Positions 32,501 to 42,008 of a stretch of 64,000 nucleotides of DNA are shown here, one piece after another. The number at the start of each line of letters is the position of its first letter. The first letter of the stretch is position 1. The stretch is taken from contig CM075346.1 of assembly GCA_037693485.1 (NCBI GenBank), positions 96,392,501-96,456,500 on the forward strand. Direction: 5' to 3'. The DNA comes from Kitagawia praeruptora. Taxonomy: Eukaryota > Streptophyta > Magnoliopsida > Apiales > Apiaceae. The position numbers and the translations under genes were made by a program. The notes beneath the pieces were generated by a model, which was given only the letters and a program-made list of their open reading frames with translations, had not been told where the DNA came from and made no database searches.

Positions 32501-34076
32501 TAGAAGATCAATTCAAAATGAATGCTTGTATAGTTGTTTTCTCTCAAAGAATGAACCTAAGAAGGTTGAAGAAGCCTTACAGGATCCTGATTGGGTAATT
32601 GCAATGCAGGAGGAGTTAAATGAGTTTGAGAGAAACAAAGTCTGGAAACTGGTACCAAGACCTAAAGATAGATCTATTGTTGGTGCAAGATGGGTTTTCA
32701 GAAATAAGCTAGATGAATCTGGTATGATTGTAAGAAACAAAGCAAGACTGGTGGCCAAGGGTTATTCTCAGGAAGAAGGCATTGATTATGATGAGACCTT
32801 TGCACCTGTAGCAAGATTGGAAGCAATCAGAATGTTTCTTGCATTTGCAGCTCATTCAAAATTCAAGGTATACCAGATGGATGTAAAGAGTGCTTTTCTA
32901 AATGGCAAACTTGATGAGGAAGTGTATGTGGAACAGCCACCTGGATTTGTTGATCCAAAGTTTCCAAATCATGTCTACAAACTTGACAAGGCACTCTATG
33001 GACTAAAGCAGGCACCAAGAGCATGGTATGAGACTTTGTCTAAATTTCTTCTTGAAAATGGCTTCACAAGAGGTACAATTGACAAAACTCTATTCTTTAG
33101 AAAGATAAAAGTTGAATTGCTTTTAGTTCAAGTTTATGTTGATGATATTATTTTTTGTTCTGCTAATGAAAAGTTGTGTGCTAAGTTTAGCAAGCTTATG
33201 CAGTCTAAGTATCAGATGAGCATGATGGGTGAATTAAATTATTTCTTAGGCTTGCAGGTCAGACAAACTGAGACTGGTATTTTCATTAATCAGTCAAAGT
33301 ATATCAAAGATCTTTTAAAAAGGTTTGACTTTCAAGACTGTTCAGTTGCAAAAACACCCATGGCAACAGCCACTAAACTAGACTCTGATCCTAAAGGAAA
33401 GAGTGTGGATAATACTAGTTATAGAGGCATGATAGGCTCATTGTTATATCTAACTGCAAGTAGGCCAGATATAATGTTTTCTACCTGTTTATGTGCTAGA
33501 TTCCAAAGTGATCCTAAGGAATCTCATTTAATTGCTGTGAAGAGAATTTTTAGATATCTCAAAGGAACTCCAAATCTTGGTTTGTGGTATCCTAGAGAAT
33601 CTGATTTCTTTCTAATTGGCTATTCAGACTCTGATTATGCAGGGTGTAAGATAGACAGGAAAAGCACTACAGGTACATGTCAATTCTTGGGAAATAGATT
33701 GATTTCTTGGGCAAGCAAGAAGCAACAATCTGTTTCAACCTCAACTGCAGAAGCTGAGTACATAGCAGCAGGCAGTTGTTGTGCACAGCTCCTTTGGATA
33801 AGAAATCAGTTGATGGATTATGGTATGACATTTAGTAATATTCCTATGTTTTGTGATAATACTAGTGCTATTAAAATGGCAGAAAATCCAGTTCAACATT
33901 CAAGGACTAAGCACATTGATGTCAGGTATCATTTTATTAGAGAACATATTGAGAATGGTATTGTGGAACTTCATTTTGTTCCTACTGACAAACAGCTTGC
34001 AGATATTCTAACTAAACCACTTGATGAGACTACATTCAGTAGATTAGTAAGTGAGTTAGGAATGTTAAAATTTTAG
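29535..34076 (+). CDS. gag-pol: SIRE/Maximus copia Gag-Pol polyprotein, 1513 aa, uninterrupted
   Basis: Domains in order: Gag (residues 1 to ~330, N-terminal copia-type gag followed by a charged KE/S-rich stretch); CCHC zinc knuckle at 336-349 (CFNCSELGHFASEC); aspartic protease with DSGCSGH at 416-422; GAG-pre-integrase HHCC finger at about 535-590 (WHKKLSHLNF, CDACQLGK); integrase DD35E with Asp 611, Asp 674 and Glu 710; a linker with short SESIPSG repeats at about 895-920; RT from about 1050 with YVDD at 1201-1204; RNase H with YSDSDYAG at 1363-1370; and a tail ending ILTKPL-type. The ATG lies 35 nt after the primer site. Copia elements usually make Gag and Pol from one frame, as here, but no stop or shift separates them in this copy. 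All catalytic residues I can check are present, so it looks competent for particle formation and reverse transcription; expression is unknown. Confidence 0.95.
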   Translation: MSGYKDGNTKIPMLKRNEYTLWEVKMLHHLEATDPDYLDRIRDGPFVPTKVVGQATVDGVVVPEHTAEKPKSEWSDKDKENVLKDAKVRNILFNSLDSVLTNYVLSCKTAKDIWDNLKVHCEGTKPVRKNMRTLLIQQYEYFESKSGESLTDTFDRFTKLINEMAMHGNYYDLEDMNTKFMKALPDFYNEKISAIEEANDLDEISLEAVYGKLRAYELDKQQKKSRSEGKMKTIALTAQSEVKKLPEEQHEEIAVKNSRKKKSKESSESETTDMDSDNNDSESEMQELFVMFAKAFKKGRFNRRRFSKGPFQKKEEKKSDKSKSTIVKLDKAKIKCFNCSELGHFASECKKPRNSGKGNALMVTQKDWADSSDSEDELDYDNIALMANSSDKPGSPKKTSPSSVKGTGKKHSIILDSGCSGHMTGKKSLLTKFERKAGPVISFGDGNKGETLGYGSIVLGNVIIENVALVEGLKHTLLSISQLGDKGYKSIFDREGCKILNMQNGDIVLTSQRHGNIYEASLSDTSKGIVRCLYSKASSDESWNWHKKLSHLNFKKRNQLVKHNLVRGLPQANFVQDGLCDACQLGKQRRTTFKSKTENSITEPFHMLHLDLFGPVNIMSISKKRYALVMVDDFTRFTWVFFLHKKDEAPQQIIELIKNIHNSSEYKVNVLRSDNGTEFKNSTMEGFCADNGITQQFSAPATPQQNGVVERKNRTLIEAARTMLADAKLPTYFWAEAINTACFTQNCTLVNSHGKTPYEMIKGKKPSVKYFHIFGCKCYVLKVHPEQLGKFEAKSDEAVFLGYSASKAFKVYNLRTHIVMESIHVAFDDKKFGILQTDESHDKLEFENLKNSEILSSDDEGSPEEISIASQRNATVEGEQINQREHSDHQEQTSLSESIPSGIDVSESIPSGTDLSESTEERSVTSSNMESTDSIDQRRVFEGRENSSTRDTTNLGGETSRVNLPPVRKWTKDHTEDLIIGDPNSGVRTRRSIQNECLYSCFLSKNEPKKVEEALQDPDWVIAMQEELNEFERNKVWKLVPRPKDRSIVGARWVFRNKLDESGMIVRNKARLVAKGYSQEEGIDYDETFAPVARLEAIRMFLAFAAHSKFKVYQMDVKSAFLNGKLDEEVYVEQPPGFVDPKFPNHVYKLDKALYGLKQAPRAWYETLSKFLLENGFTRGTIDKTLFFRKIKVELLLVQVYVDDIIFCSANEKLCAKFSKLMQSKYQMSMMGELNYFLGLQVRQTETGIFINQSKYIKDLLKRFDFQDCSVAKTPMATATKLDSDPKGKSVDNTSYRGMIGSLLYLTASRPDIMFSTCLCARFQSDPKESHLIAVKRIFRYLKGTPNLGLWYPRESDFFLIGYSDSDYAGCKIDRKSTTGTCQFLGNRLISWASKKQQSVSTSTAEAEYIAAGSCCAQLLWIRNQLMDYGMTFSNIPMFCDNTSAIKMAENPVQHSRTKHIDVRYHFIREHIENGIVELHFVPTDKQLADILTKPLDETTFSRLVSELGMLKF

Positions 34077-34508
34077 ATCTTTAACATCTGCAAAAGTAGC
34101 AAGGTATGTTGTTCTTAGCTTATAGACTTGATATTCCTGTCAGGATCTATAATTGATAGTTAAATTCTTAAGCTATAACACATTGCCTTGATAAATTTCA
34201 GTATGATAGACTTGTTAATAATCATCAGGATTAGATTTGTCATCAGGATGCTGACGTCATCAGTATTGTGTCAGTATCAGGATTATGGAAATTGTTTCAG
34301 TTCCTGACGTTTACTTTGTGTAGTAATCTGATTTTGTGATGAGTTAAGTCTATGCCAGCAAGTTTTAATATTTGCATACTGATAATTTATACATCATTCA
34401 ATAATCAAAAGACAAGCATATAACAAGAAACTGTATTTTCATTAATAGAAATCATTACATGGAAATGAAATACAACTTATTTTTGTCTAAATTTCTACTG
34501 ATAATTCT
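34077..34508 (+). other. Post-pol spacer rich in ATCAGGAT-type words
   Basis: No sense ORF. Words such as ATCAGGAT, CCTGA and a GACGTCATCAG site (about 34252-34262) recur; the same vocabulary is in the LTR. On the minus strand, an AATGAAAATAC-like motif near 34433-34445 could serve as a poly(A) signal for the antisense ORF. Confidence 0.4.
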
Positions 34509-34900
34509 CTACTTGTCTATTGATATGAACTCTGAGGTACAGGACAAGGAGCATCTCAAGAAATCCATCAGGTGATGAACAGCCTCATTTGCTCTTGGAT
34601 TCCTTGTCTGGGCGACTTGAATGAGAGCAGCTAACTTAAATGTATAGCATCCCCATCAAGATCAACCTCAGACTCTCGGCCAAATTCTTCATCCTCAAGT
34701 TTTGAGGAGGTTAGGGGAAGATTGTATCCAATAGATGGATGTTCTAGGAGAAACCTCTGGATATTTTTGAAAACCAATCCATTCATGATTAGTTCGATGA
34801 GAAGAGTTGTCTGTTCAAAGAGATGATCAAGAACAGGATGTTCATCGATCGAGAAAAATCTGAAAAATGGGTTTGAAGGGAATTTTGGTTTGAGAAGCAT
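34509..34900 (-). CDS. Antisense ORF between pol and the extra ORF (two overlapping frames)
   Basis: On the minus strand, ATG at 34898-34900 in a plant-like context (CAACAATGC) opens an 89-codon frame closing at 34631. Protein-like stretches continue in another minus-strand frame from about 34650 to a TAG at 34509-34511, adding some 40 residues (VAQTRNPRANEAVHHLMDFL). This suggests one ORF of about 125-130 residues split by a one-base indel, or two short ORFs. The first part is mixed hydrophobic/acidic, ending in an acidic region (EDEEFGRESEVDLDGD). No signal peptide, membrane segment or known domain is visible. A TTTAAAAG sequence about 55 bp upstream (near 34957) might be a TATA element. 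Antisense genes are known in some plant LTR elements (for example Grande); assignment here is inferred. It might still be a chance ORF. Confidence 0.45.
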
Positions 34901-35544
34901 TGTTGAGAAGAAAAGAAATTGAAAGGATTATGGAGAATGGCATAAGGCGTCTGGTTCTTTTAAAGAAAGACGTGAGAAGCTGAACAGTCACTTGGAAGTT
35001 TTAATGAAGTCAAATGCTAATTATTGCATGTGACTGTGTTTCTTGTTTTCAAGAAATATTGAATATATCTAACCAATTGATTTTTGTTCAGATTAATTGT
35101 TTATTTCTTTTTCAGATAAAAGAAGAATGCCACGTGGAAACTCCATATTAAGTCTCTGATGATATTGATCAGGATTTCATGTGTGACCATCAGGATTTGA
35201 GAATTATTATTACATGTTTTGTGATTATTTTTATGAGAGGTCAACAGGAAAAGGAAGCTGATCAGTATTGATTATTTATACCCTGATTTATTTCATGAAA
35301 ATCAATTTTGGATTTTATTTTCCAAAAATCGTGGGTAACCGCATTTTTCAGGGACTGACACCTGTCAATCTACGTGTCAACGTGGGATAGTGGTCTGAAA
35401 GAATTGTGAAATATATTTGTTTTGAAACTCTAATCGTGTAATTGCTTTCTCTAATTTTACATTCTCTAAAGCAAAAACCGCTCTTGAGTTTTCAAAATCA
35501 CTAATCCATTTCAAGAATTTTTCAAGTTCTTTTCAGATTAAAGA
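34901..35544 (+). other. Spacer before extra ORF
   Basis: AT-rich, no sense ORF, with further ATCAGGAT words (about 35158, 35190) and T-rich tracts immediately before the ATG at 35545. It could hold the promoter of the antisense ORF or an acceptor region for a spliced RNA encoding the extra ORF. Confidence 0.4.
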
Positions 35545-36498
35545 ATGGCAGCTCAGAGAAGATTACCTAAATCAGTAGCCTTCAAGTTTGGTGACTTTGA
35601 TTTTATGACAAACAATCATGTAGCAGCTATCACCAACAAGGAAGGAGTGTCATCTGATTTTCATCCAATCATGGACTTTCTGGCGTATGGACCATTAAGT
35701 TATGCAATGACAGCATCTCCACAAATTAATCAAGTAGCTGTTTCACAAGCTTGGGAGAATGCTGAGGTAATTGATTCTACTCAGAGTCAATCAGGTAAGA
35801 TTGTTCTACATTTAGGACAAGATTCATTTGACATTACTGAATCTGTTTTTAATTCAGTACTTTGCTTACCTGTTACTGATAGTTATGAGAATGAACCATC
35901 TGATGATAATATAAGAACTATGTCGTCTGAATTAGGTTATAGTGGACCTCTAGATAACATGAGCCAGTTGAATAGGTCTTTTCTTAGAAAGGAATGGTCT
36001 TTTTACTTTGATCAAATTGCTAAATGTTTTACTGGCAAATGTAGTTCTTTTCAGCAAATTACTTCTGTTACATCACATATTGCTTATAGTTTGCTTTATG
36101 ACAGAGTAATTAACATTGGTCATATTATCTTAAGTCAGATGAGTATCAAACTTGGGTCAAGAGATCAAAACAGGAAAATGGTTTATTATCATAGATTTAT
36201 GCAAATGTTTATTAACCATTTCATTCCTGAGGTTGAAGCTAGATTTGGTAGAGAACATTGTGTTTCTTCTTATGAACAGCAAAAGAGAATTTTCTCTGAC
36301 ATTACAAAGAAGGACAATGAAAAGAATCTAGATGAAATACCTGCAATTCATTATCCACATCATTTTCAGGTAATTCTTAAAACTCATCTTCCTACTTTCT
36401 ACAATTCTTCTTTCTTTTGTGGTGAAATGACTCAGGAATCTCAAATGGAGGAGAACCCACCTGTGTCTACCCAAGTAGCCCAAAACATTAGTCTCTGA
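35545..36498 (+). pseudogene. SIRE extra ORF, N-terminal part (317 codons, frameshifted end)
   Basis: N-terminal part of a long ORF located where SIRE/Maximus elements carry their 'env-like' extra ORF. It starts MAAQRRLPK. Residues about 130-250 are well ordered (RKEWSFYFDQIAKCFTGK, then IAYSLLYDRVINIGHIIL). No signal peptide and no convincing membrane helix is visible, so a true envelope role is not supported. It closes early at TGA 36496-36498; compared with the second copy, two bases are missing at about 36489-36491, and the downstream frame belongs to the next entry. Homologue: 63349-63978 on the minus strand. Confidence 0.75.
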
Positions 36499-38860
36499 AA
36501 CAATTCAAGAACCAAATTTTGATCCACAACCTATTGTTTCAAAGAAACCAACCTCTGGTGTTTCTCAAAAGACATCAGTTGTAAGGAAGAGAAGATTTGT
36601 TGTGTCAAGTAGTAGTAATTCTAGTGAAGATGATGATGATTTAACTCTTGCTGAGAGAGCAGAATTGAAGGATGCAATTCAACTTTCTTTGTTAGCACAA
36701 AGAGATAAAAAACCTAGTCACAGCCAGGCTACAGTCTCTCAAAAGGCTGTAGTTCTTAAAAAGGGAAAACAGTTACTGGATACTGTCTCTCAAAAGACTG
36801 TGTCTATTGAACCAAGATCTCATCCCAAGATCACTTCTGTGTCTACACCTCTTGAGTCTTCTCAGGATAAATCTTTTGCTCACTATATCAGGAGAACAAG
36901 GAGAAAGATTCAATTGTCACCTACACACACAGAGTCTAGTCCAACTAATATCATGCAGGTTTCTACAAATCAAGCTACATCTATGTCAGTATTTGACAAG
37001 AGAGATCTGGATATTGATTCTTCATGGGAAACTACATTATCATACAGACTGGCTATGGGACTAATTTCTCTCAAAGTGAAGTTGTCAAGGCCTGTTCTAG
37101 ATTTTCTGGTTGAAAGAGTACCAAAACTTTTATTTCCAGATGAATATGGACTTCTACATCAAAGACTTGACTTAATGAAGATGTATTTCTATGTATCTGT
37201 CAGAAGACAATTAGTCAAGAAATTTGGACTCTCAAAGCATGTTGCACTTCAATCACTTCATGCATATTTATTTGACAAGGATGTCATTATTGAAGATGCT
37301 TTAGCTCAAAGTGAACAACAGGAGGAAGTAGATAGAGGAAAGCAGTCAACAGAAGATACTATTGCACCAGTGGTGAATAGTAGGAAAGATCAGATCACAG
37401 TCACTGCAACACAAGAACCATCTAGTCAGAGGAAAGATGACTCAGGAGCTGTGATAGCTGATGTTGAAAGGTCTTCTGTGATGACTGAGAATGCAAGTGA
37501 GATACCCTATGATATGGGAGGAATGACTTTGGTTGATTTTTCTGAAGATCAAACAAATTTTGTTCAGTCAGAGTCTATTCACCTTGAGGGTGTGTCTCAG
37601 CAAACAACACTTAAAGACGGTGATATACTAACTATGGTGTCTAATGAAGTATTACTGAAGACATCAGAGTCTAGTAAAGAACCTGAAAGTGGTATACTGG
37701 AGCCTGTAGTTTCTGAAAGGAAAGAAGATGATTGTAAGGGTTCAGAGACTATAGCAGCTCACTCCTTGGAGAAAACCTCAAGCCACATGCCATATGAGGA
37801 ACCCTCTCTCCATGTGAGTTCAGGTATAAAAACTCCTTCTAAACTCTATTTTTCTATAGGTCATGAGAGCACTTATCTAAATTTGAGTGATACACTTGAA
37901 AAGATGGACTTAGATCCACAATTTGAGCGGCTGGCTCCTGACCAGGCAAAAGGTGAGGTAGAAAGAGTGTTGACTTTAGTAAGTCAAAGTGAGAATGAGG
38001 GTATGGATGATCAACTCCATAGTGAGGGAGAGAAAATTAGGAAACCATCATTTGATTTCTGGGATCAGGTTTTTCCTGAATCTTGGTCTGAAAATTTGGA
38101 TATGGATGCTGGTACTTATTCATTCATCAAAATGTATCAGAAGAATGACCTAGCACATCACAATGCAAAGCCAGAAGTTAAAGCTCAGAAGCAAAAGGAG
38201 AGGCTTGCAGGAATCATTAATAGAAGAGGTGCCAGGATAAAGCAATCTCTTGATACATATGTACCAGATGAAGATCCTAATGATCCTAGTGTTCCTTTGT
38301 ATGTACTTCCACTATCAGCTCGAATTGAGACATCTACAGTCTCTGATTACTCTAAGGAGGAGTCAGGATTTGAAGATGTAAGTGCACAGAATACTGGTGA
38401 AGGAGATGATGATCATGTTTCAGTTCCAGATCAGAAAGATGAAGATGTTGATACTTCTATTCAGGTTTTATTACTTGAATATCATACAACTCAAGCGACT
38501 TCTTCTACAAGACTTGAAGATACAGTTCTTTCTGATTCTGATACTGAAGATACTAGAAGCACTTCCAACATTGAAGTTCATTCTGATATTTTGAAAGATA
38601 TTCAGAATTCTCAAATTGCTATGCAAACAAGACTTCAATCACTTGAAGATAACCAAGTCACAATTATGGAAAATCAAGCAGTTCTAATGAATCTCATTTG
38701 TTCTGTTTCTGAATCTCTTGGAATTAATGTTGCTGATGTCAAAAAGGGGGAGATAAAGACAGTTCAAAGACAACAACAACAACACCACCAGACTGAGGAT
38801 GATAAAGCTGGGGGAGATAAAGAGCAGACAAAGGGTAGTAAAAAGAAGAACCAGGAGTGA
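36499..38860 (+). pseudogene. SIRE extra ORF, C-terminal part (752 codons from ATG 36602)
   Basis: The +1 frame relative to the preceding part. It begins with a Ser/Asp-rich acidic run (SSSSNSSEDDDD), then a charged helix, a conserved segment around residues 140-230 (WETTLSYRLAMGLISLK, then LHQRLDLMKMYFYVSVRRQL), a long disordered acidic/Ser-rich middle, a segment FWDQVFPESWSENLD around residue 490, and a probable coiled coil at about 660-715 (IQNSQIAMQTRLQSLEDNQ) before a Lys/Gln-rich tail. No membrane segment. With its upstream half it would make about 1100 residues. Function is unknown; the coiled coil suggests oligomerisation. The second SIRE copy preserves the same protein. Confidence 0.75.
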
Positions 38861-39062
38861 CAGTGGTGAATCTCAGCTAGGAAGAGGTAAAGGAAGAGCA
38901 GCATTAATAGTTAAAATTCTTTCTTCTAAGTACTAGATAAATGTCTACATCTGAGAAGGAGGTACTTAACTTCATAATTCTACATTCATAAATTCTATTC
39001 TGGTTGTATTGTTATATGTTTTGACATTCACAACTTAGATTTATGCTTCAGATTTTAAAGCA
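38861..39062 (+). other. 3' untranslated region of SIRE element
   Basis: No ORF; leads into the polypurine tract. A matching region is in the second copy at 60900-61100. Confidence 0.6.
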
Positions 39063-39077
39063 TAAATAGTGGGAGAT
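39063..39077 (+). other. SIRE polypurine tract
   Basis: TAAATAGTGGGAGAT-type purine-rich run directly before the 3' LTR. The second copy has a purer version (minus strand, 60882-60896). Confidence 0.8.
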
Positions 39078-39808
39078 TGTTAGGAATAATTCATAAGTTG
39101 TGATGTTAAGAATAGAATTTGCACATTATACTTCTTGTAATCCTGATCTTATAAAGGATTTAGCACTGTATATAGGATTTATGTGTAAGACAGTTATCTG
39201 TATAGTTTAGTCAGGAATGAACAGTGTATCGGAGACTACATGTCAGGAACAGAGAGCAAATCCTGATGATGGTCTAATACTGATGGTTGATCAGATACTG
39301 ATGCAGTGTGCAGATCCTGATATCAGTCTTGTTACTGATGATGTCATTATGGATACTACAGAAACTGGCAAGTGCTATAAAACAGGATCGTTGTTTGAAG
39401 AACAAGCAAGAAGATATTATGAAGGAAAGAGTTTTCTATTGATGGAAACTATCGACTAGAAGACAGAACATTGTCATGTATAGATTATATCTTTCTATTA
39501 TTAGTTGATAGGTAGCATTATAAATACTCTCTCTATATCATTGTAAAGAGCGACGAAGTTGTGAGTTCGTGTGCGTAGCTCTGTATAAGGTTTATATTCG
39601 AGAGTTCGAAACAAACAGAGAGAGAGATTTGTATTGTCAGCAGCTGCTAAAGGTATTGTACACCTTTGGTAGAGTTTGTATTTGATCTTATTAATACAAA
39701 CAGAGTTTGATTCATTTGTTTATTCTTGTTCATATAATCAAGCAAAAATCAGACACGGTTATATAACTTGTATTCAACCCCCCCTTCTACAAGTTATTCG
39801 AGTTAACA
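39078..39808 (+). repeat. SIRE 3' LTR (731 bp)
   Basis: Eight substitutions relative to 28755-29485, no gaps; same termini and TATA box (39519-39526). Confidence 0.95.
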
Positions 39809-39813
39809 GATGG
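39809..39813. other. Target-site duplication of SIRE element (right)
   Basis: GATGG, identical to 28750-28754. Confidence 0.92.
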
Positions 39814-40697
39814 AGGTACTGCTGTGTGGGAGGCCTGATAGGGGTTCATACAGGTGAAGGGCTTCCAGGCAGGGGTTCACACTCGTACCCCGATAGTCCG
39901 CGGGAATTGGCCCAGCAGCCTCCTAAATTGTAGGAGAACGGATATATATCACTCTAATTGACTTTTGGATAACTCCTAAACATCAGGGACGACCCAACAA
40001 CCTCTGGAATCGTGGATAATCATCATATATACATGGATTATGTATATATATGCGGATATATGATGGAAAATCATATAAATATGAAGATAACTATGGTTTT
40101 ATGGATGGATAACTACTGGATAATCATGTCATCTGGGATAATTAACTAGATCAGTTCAGTTGAGGAAGATAAATATAAAACATATGTGATATATACATTG
40201 TGTATATATATAGGCGGTTGTACAACGGAAGGCCAGGGTTCAGGCAGTGTCCTAAGGGAGCTAGGACTCTTCTTCATCAACAAAAATAACAAATGGATCA
40301 ACATGGTCATGAGGATAAGGCTTATCAGAACGTGGCTGGGCTATCAACAAGGAGTCCAAAACCCTAGAACTACATGGGACTTGATTCCTGTAAATATAGG
40401 ATATGTAGGCACTTTGCAAGGGTTGAATCTCACTTCACTCTACATGGATCATGTAGAAAACTTGAGCAATACACATCTCTGGCAGCTGGGATCGATTGAG
40501 TAGGAATTACTCCGTCCTTGCTATCCGGTGACCTTGCAAACTCAGTCCCAAAATCATTACAAACAACCGCCCACTCTGGCAGTTGAACGCCGGGCTGTAA
40601 ACGCTTGAACGCCGATTCTATAGCCGAAAATCAAGCGATTCATCCGTTATTCCAGCGATATTCTCTCGAAGTGTTGTACCAAATTCCTCTCACAACA
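39814..40697 (+). repeat. LARD-like 3' LTR, right piece
   Basis: The remaining 884 bp of the 3' LTR interrupted at 28754, colinear with 20246-21129 without gaps. It ends CACAACA. Confidence 0.92.
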
Positions 40698-40702
40698 ATT
40701 AT
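40698..40702. other. Target-site duplication of LARD-like element (right)
   Basis: ATTAT, identical to 20038-20042. Confidence 0.8.
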
Positions 40703-40754
40703 ATAAAAACATAATTGTGACATAAAATTAAAATTTATAATAGATTGAAAAAAA

Positions 40755-40783
40755 CTTGTGCATCGCACGGGTTACAAGCTAGT
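40755..40783 (+). mobile_element. Helitron-like 3' terminus
   Basis: A GC-rich imperfect hairpin (GTGCATCGCAC) followed about ten bases later by CTAGT, the 3' signature of Helitrons. The 5' TC end was not located; the LARD-like element appears to have inserted close to it. Confidence 0.45.
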
Positions 40784-41449
40784 ATATTTAAATCGTTGAA
40801 AGTCTAAATAGTTGGTCAATCAAAATCGCCTAATATAACTCATATATTTAAATTTTATATGATTCATTATTAATTATGTATGTTATGATAACAAAAATTT
40901 ACATATTTCTTAAAACCAAATCCTATTTTTTATTTTAAGAATTTAATATCTATATGGAGAGGCATGTAATTAAATCTTTTTTTTGTACTTGGTCACATTA
41001 TGTATAATTTAAAATTTTATTTTTATATCAATTATCTTAAATGGTACAGAGTAAAAGAGAATTGTAGAGTATACTCAATCAATTAGAATCTTTTTTTGTA
41101 ATTTCATCTACCCAATATTCTAGAAATAATATAAATCAATATTTTATTTAGTCAAAAATAAAAATAAAAGGAGGAAGAGACAAAAAGAGAAGATGTGGTT
41201 TGTCTTAAAAGATTTTTAAACAAAACTTGAAATTTAGTGTAGCATAGTTGGTTATGACATCAGTTTGATAAAAGAAGTTCAATAGTTTGAATCCCAATGC
41301 TAACATAATTTCATTACTTTTTTCTTAACTATTAAAGGATGATATTTTTGAAATTATAGGGGTAAAATCGTAACTACACAGCAATTAAAGTGGCAATATT
41401 TGTCCTTGTATTGAAGTTTAATATAGAGTAATAGATTTTCGTTTATATA
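40784..41449. other. AT-rich intergenic DNA with a tRNA-like segment
   Basis: No ORF. At 41240-41251 the sequence TAGCATAGTTGG fits the RNA polymerase III box A, and a degenerate box B-like AGTTTGAATCC lies near 41288-41298, about the usual tRNA spacing. It could be a SINE remnant or decayed tRNA pseudogene. Confidence 0.3.
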
Positions 41450-42008
41450 GGATTTTATATCAAATAGGCCACTCATTTCACTCAAAACTAACTATCAATT
41501 AGACCACCCATTTTGAAACTATATCATTTGAACCATTAAATTCATAATAAATATCAAATATATACCTTTAAAATGTACTCGAGAATTAAAAATAATTTTT
41601 CATTGAGTTCTACACATTTTTCTTTAATGCTTCCATAACCAGACGAAAGGTTAATAATTCTAGTATTTCTGATAATATTTTTAGATTTTTAAAAATTCAT
41701 TTACTATTTTTTTTTAAATTTTATTGTCATTTTCATTGTTTTAATTAAAAATAAATAGTAAATAAAATTTTTAAATTTTAAATATATTATCAAAAATACT
41801 AGAATTCATAACCTTTCATTTGATTACAGTAGTATTTAAGAAAAATGTGTAGAACTCGATGAAAAAATATTTTTACTTCTCGGGTACATTTTAAAAGTAT
41901 CCATTTGATATTTATTATGAATTTAACGGTTCAAATGATCTAGTTTTAGAATGAGTGGTTTAATTGATAGATTTGAGTGAACCAGGTGGCCTGTTTGATA
42001 TAAAACCC
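41450..42008. mobile_element. Foldback MITE (~560 bp)
   Basis: Nearly the whole length is an imperfect inverted repeat: the left end GGATTTTATATCAAATAGGCCAC pairs with the right end GTGGCCTGTTTGATATAAAACCC (shown here as two 23-mers only in outline: left gg-att-tta..., right ...ata-aaa-ccc), and inner blocks such as 'tctacacattttt' and 'aaaaatgtgtaga' also pair. No transposase. Flanking target duplication is not clear. MULE-type origin is possible. Confidence 0.6.

Larger units (their letters stand above)
28755..39808 (+). mobile_element. SIRE/Maximus-lineage copia element, 11.05 kb, gag-pol open
   Basis: Two 731 bp LTRs differ at eight positions with no indels (98.9 % identity, counted by eye). 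It has a tRNA-Met primer site, a polypurine tract, an uninterrupted 1513-codon gag-pol in copia order, then 4.8 kb of extra sequence holding an antisense ORF and a long extra sense ORF. Large size, the extra 3' ORF and the RT/integrase sequence fit SIRE/Maximus. It is inserted in the 3' LTR of the LARD-like element, so it is the younger of the two. A second copy lies at 60172-64000 on the minus strand. Confidence 0.96.
20043..40697 (+). mobile_element. Non-autonomous LARD-like LTR element, split by a SIRE insertion
   Basis: LTRs of 1087 bp begin TGTTGTGCCC. The 3' LTR is in two pieces, 28552-28754 and 39814-40697, whose lengths add to exactly 1087. Removing the inserted copia element and one copy of its 5 bp duplication leaves a 9.6 kb element with ATTAT target duplications. 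About 13 differences between LTRs were counted by eye (about 1.2 %). The interior (21130-28551) has no pol and only a short gag-like ORF next to the primer site. The primer site wording (TGGCGCTAGAAGGAGG) suggests the gypsy Tat group, but this is inferred. It would depend on proteins from an autonomous relative. Confidence 0.88.

Noticed and set aside
35545..38860. Calling the SIRE extra ORF an envelope gene
   Set aside because: Position fits, but I see no signal peptide, no transmembrane helix and no furin-like site in either copy.
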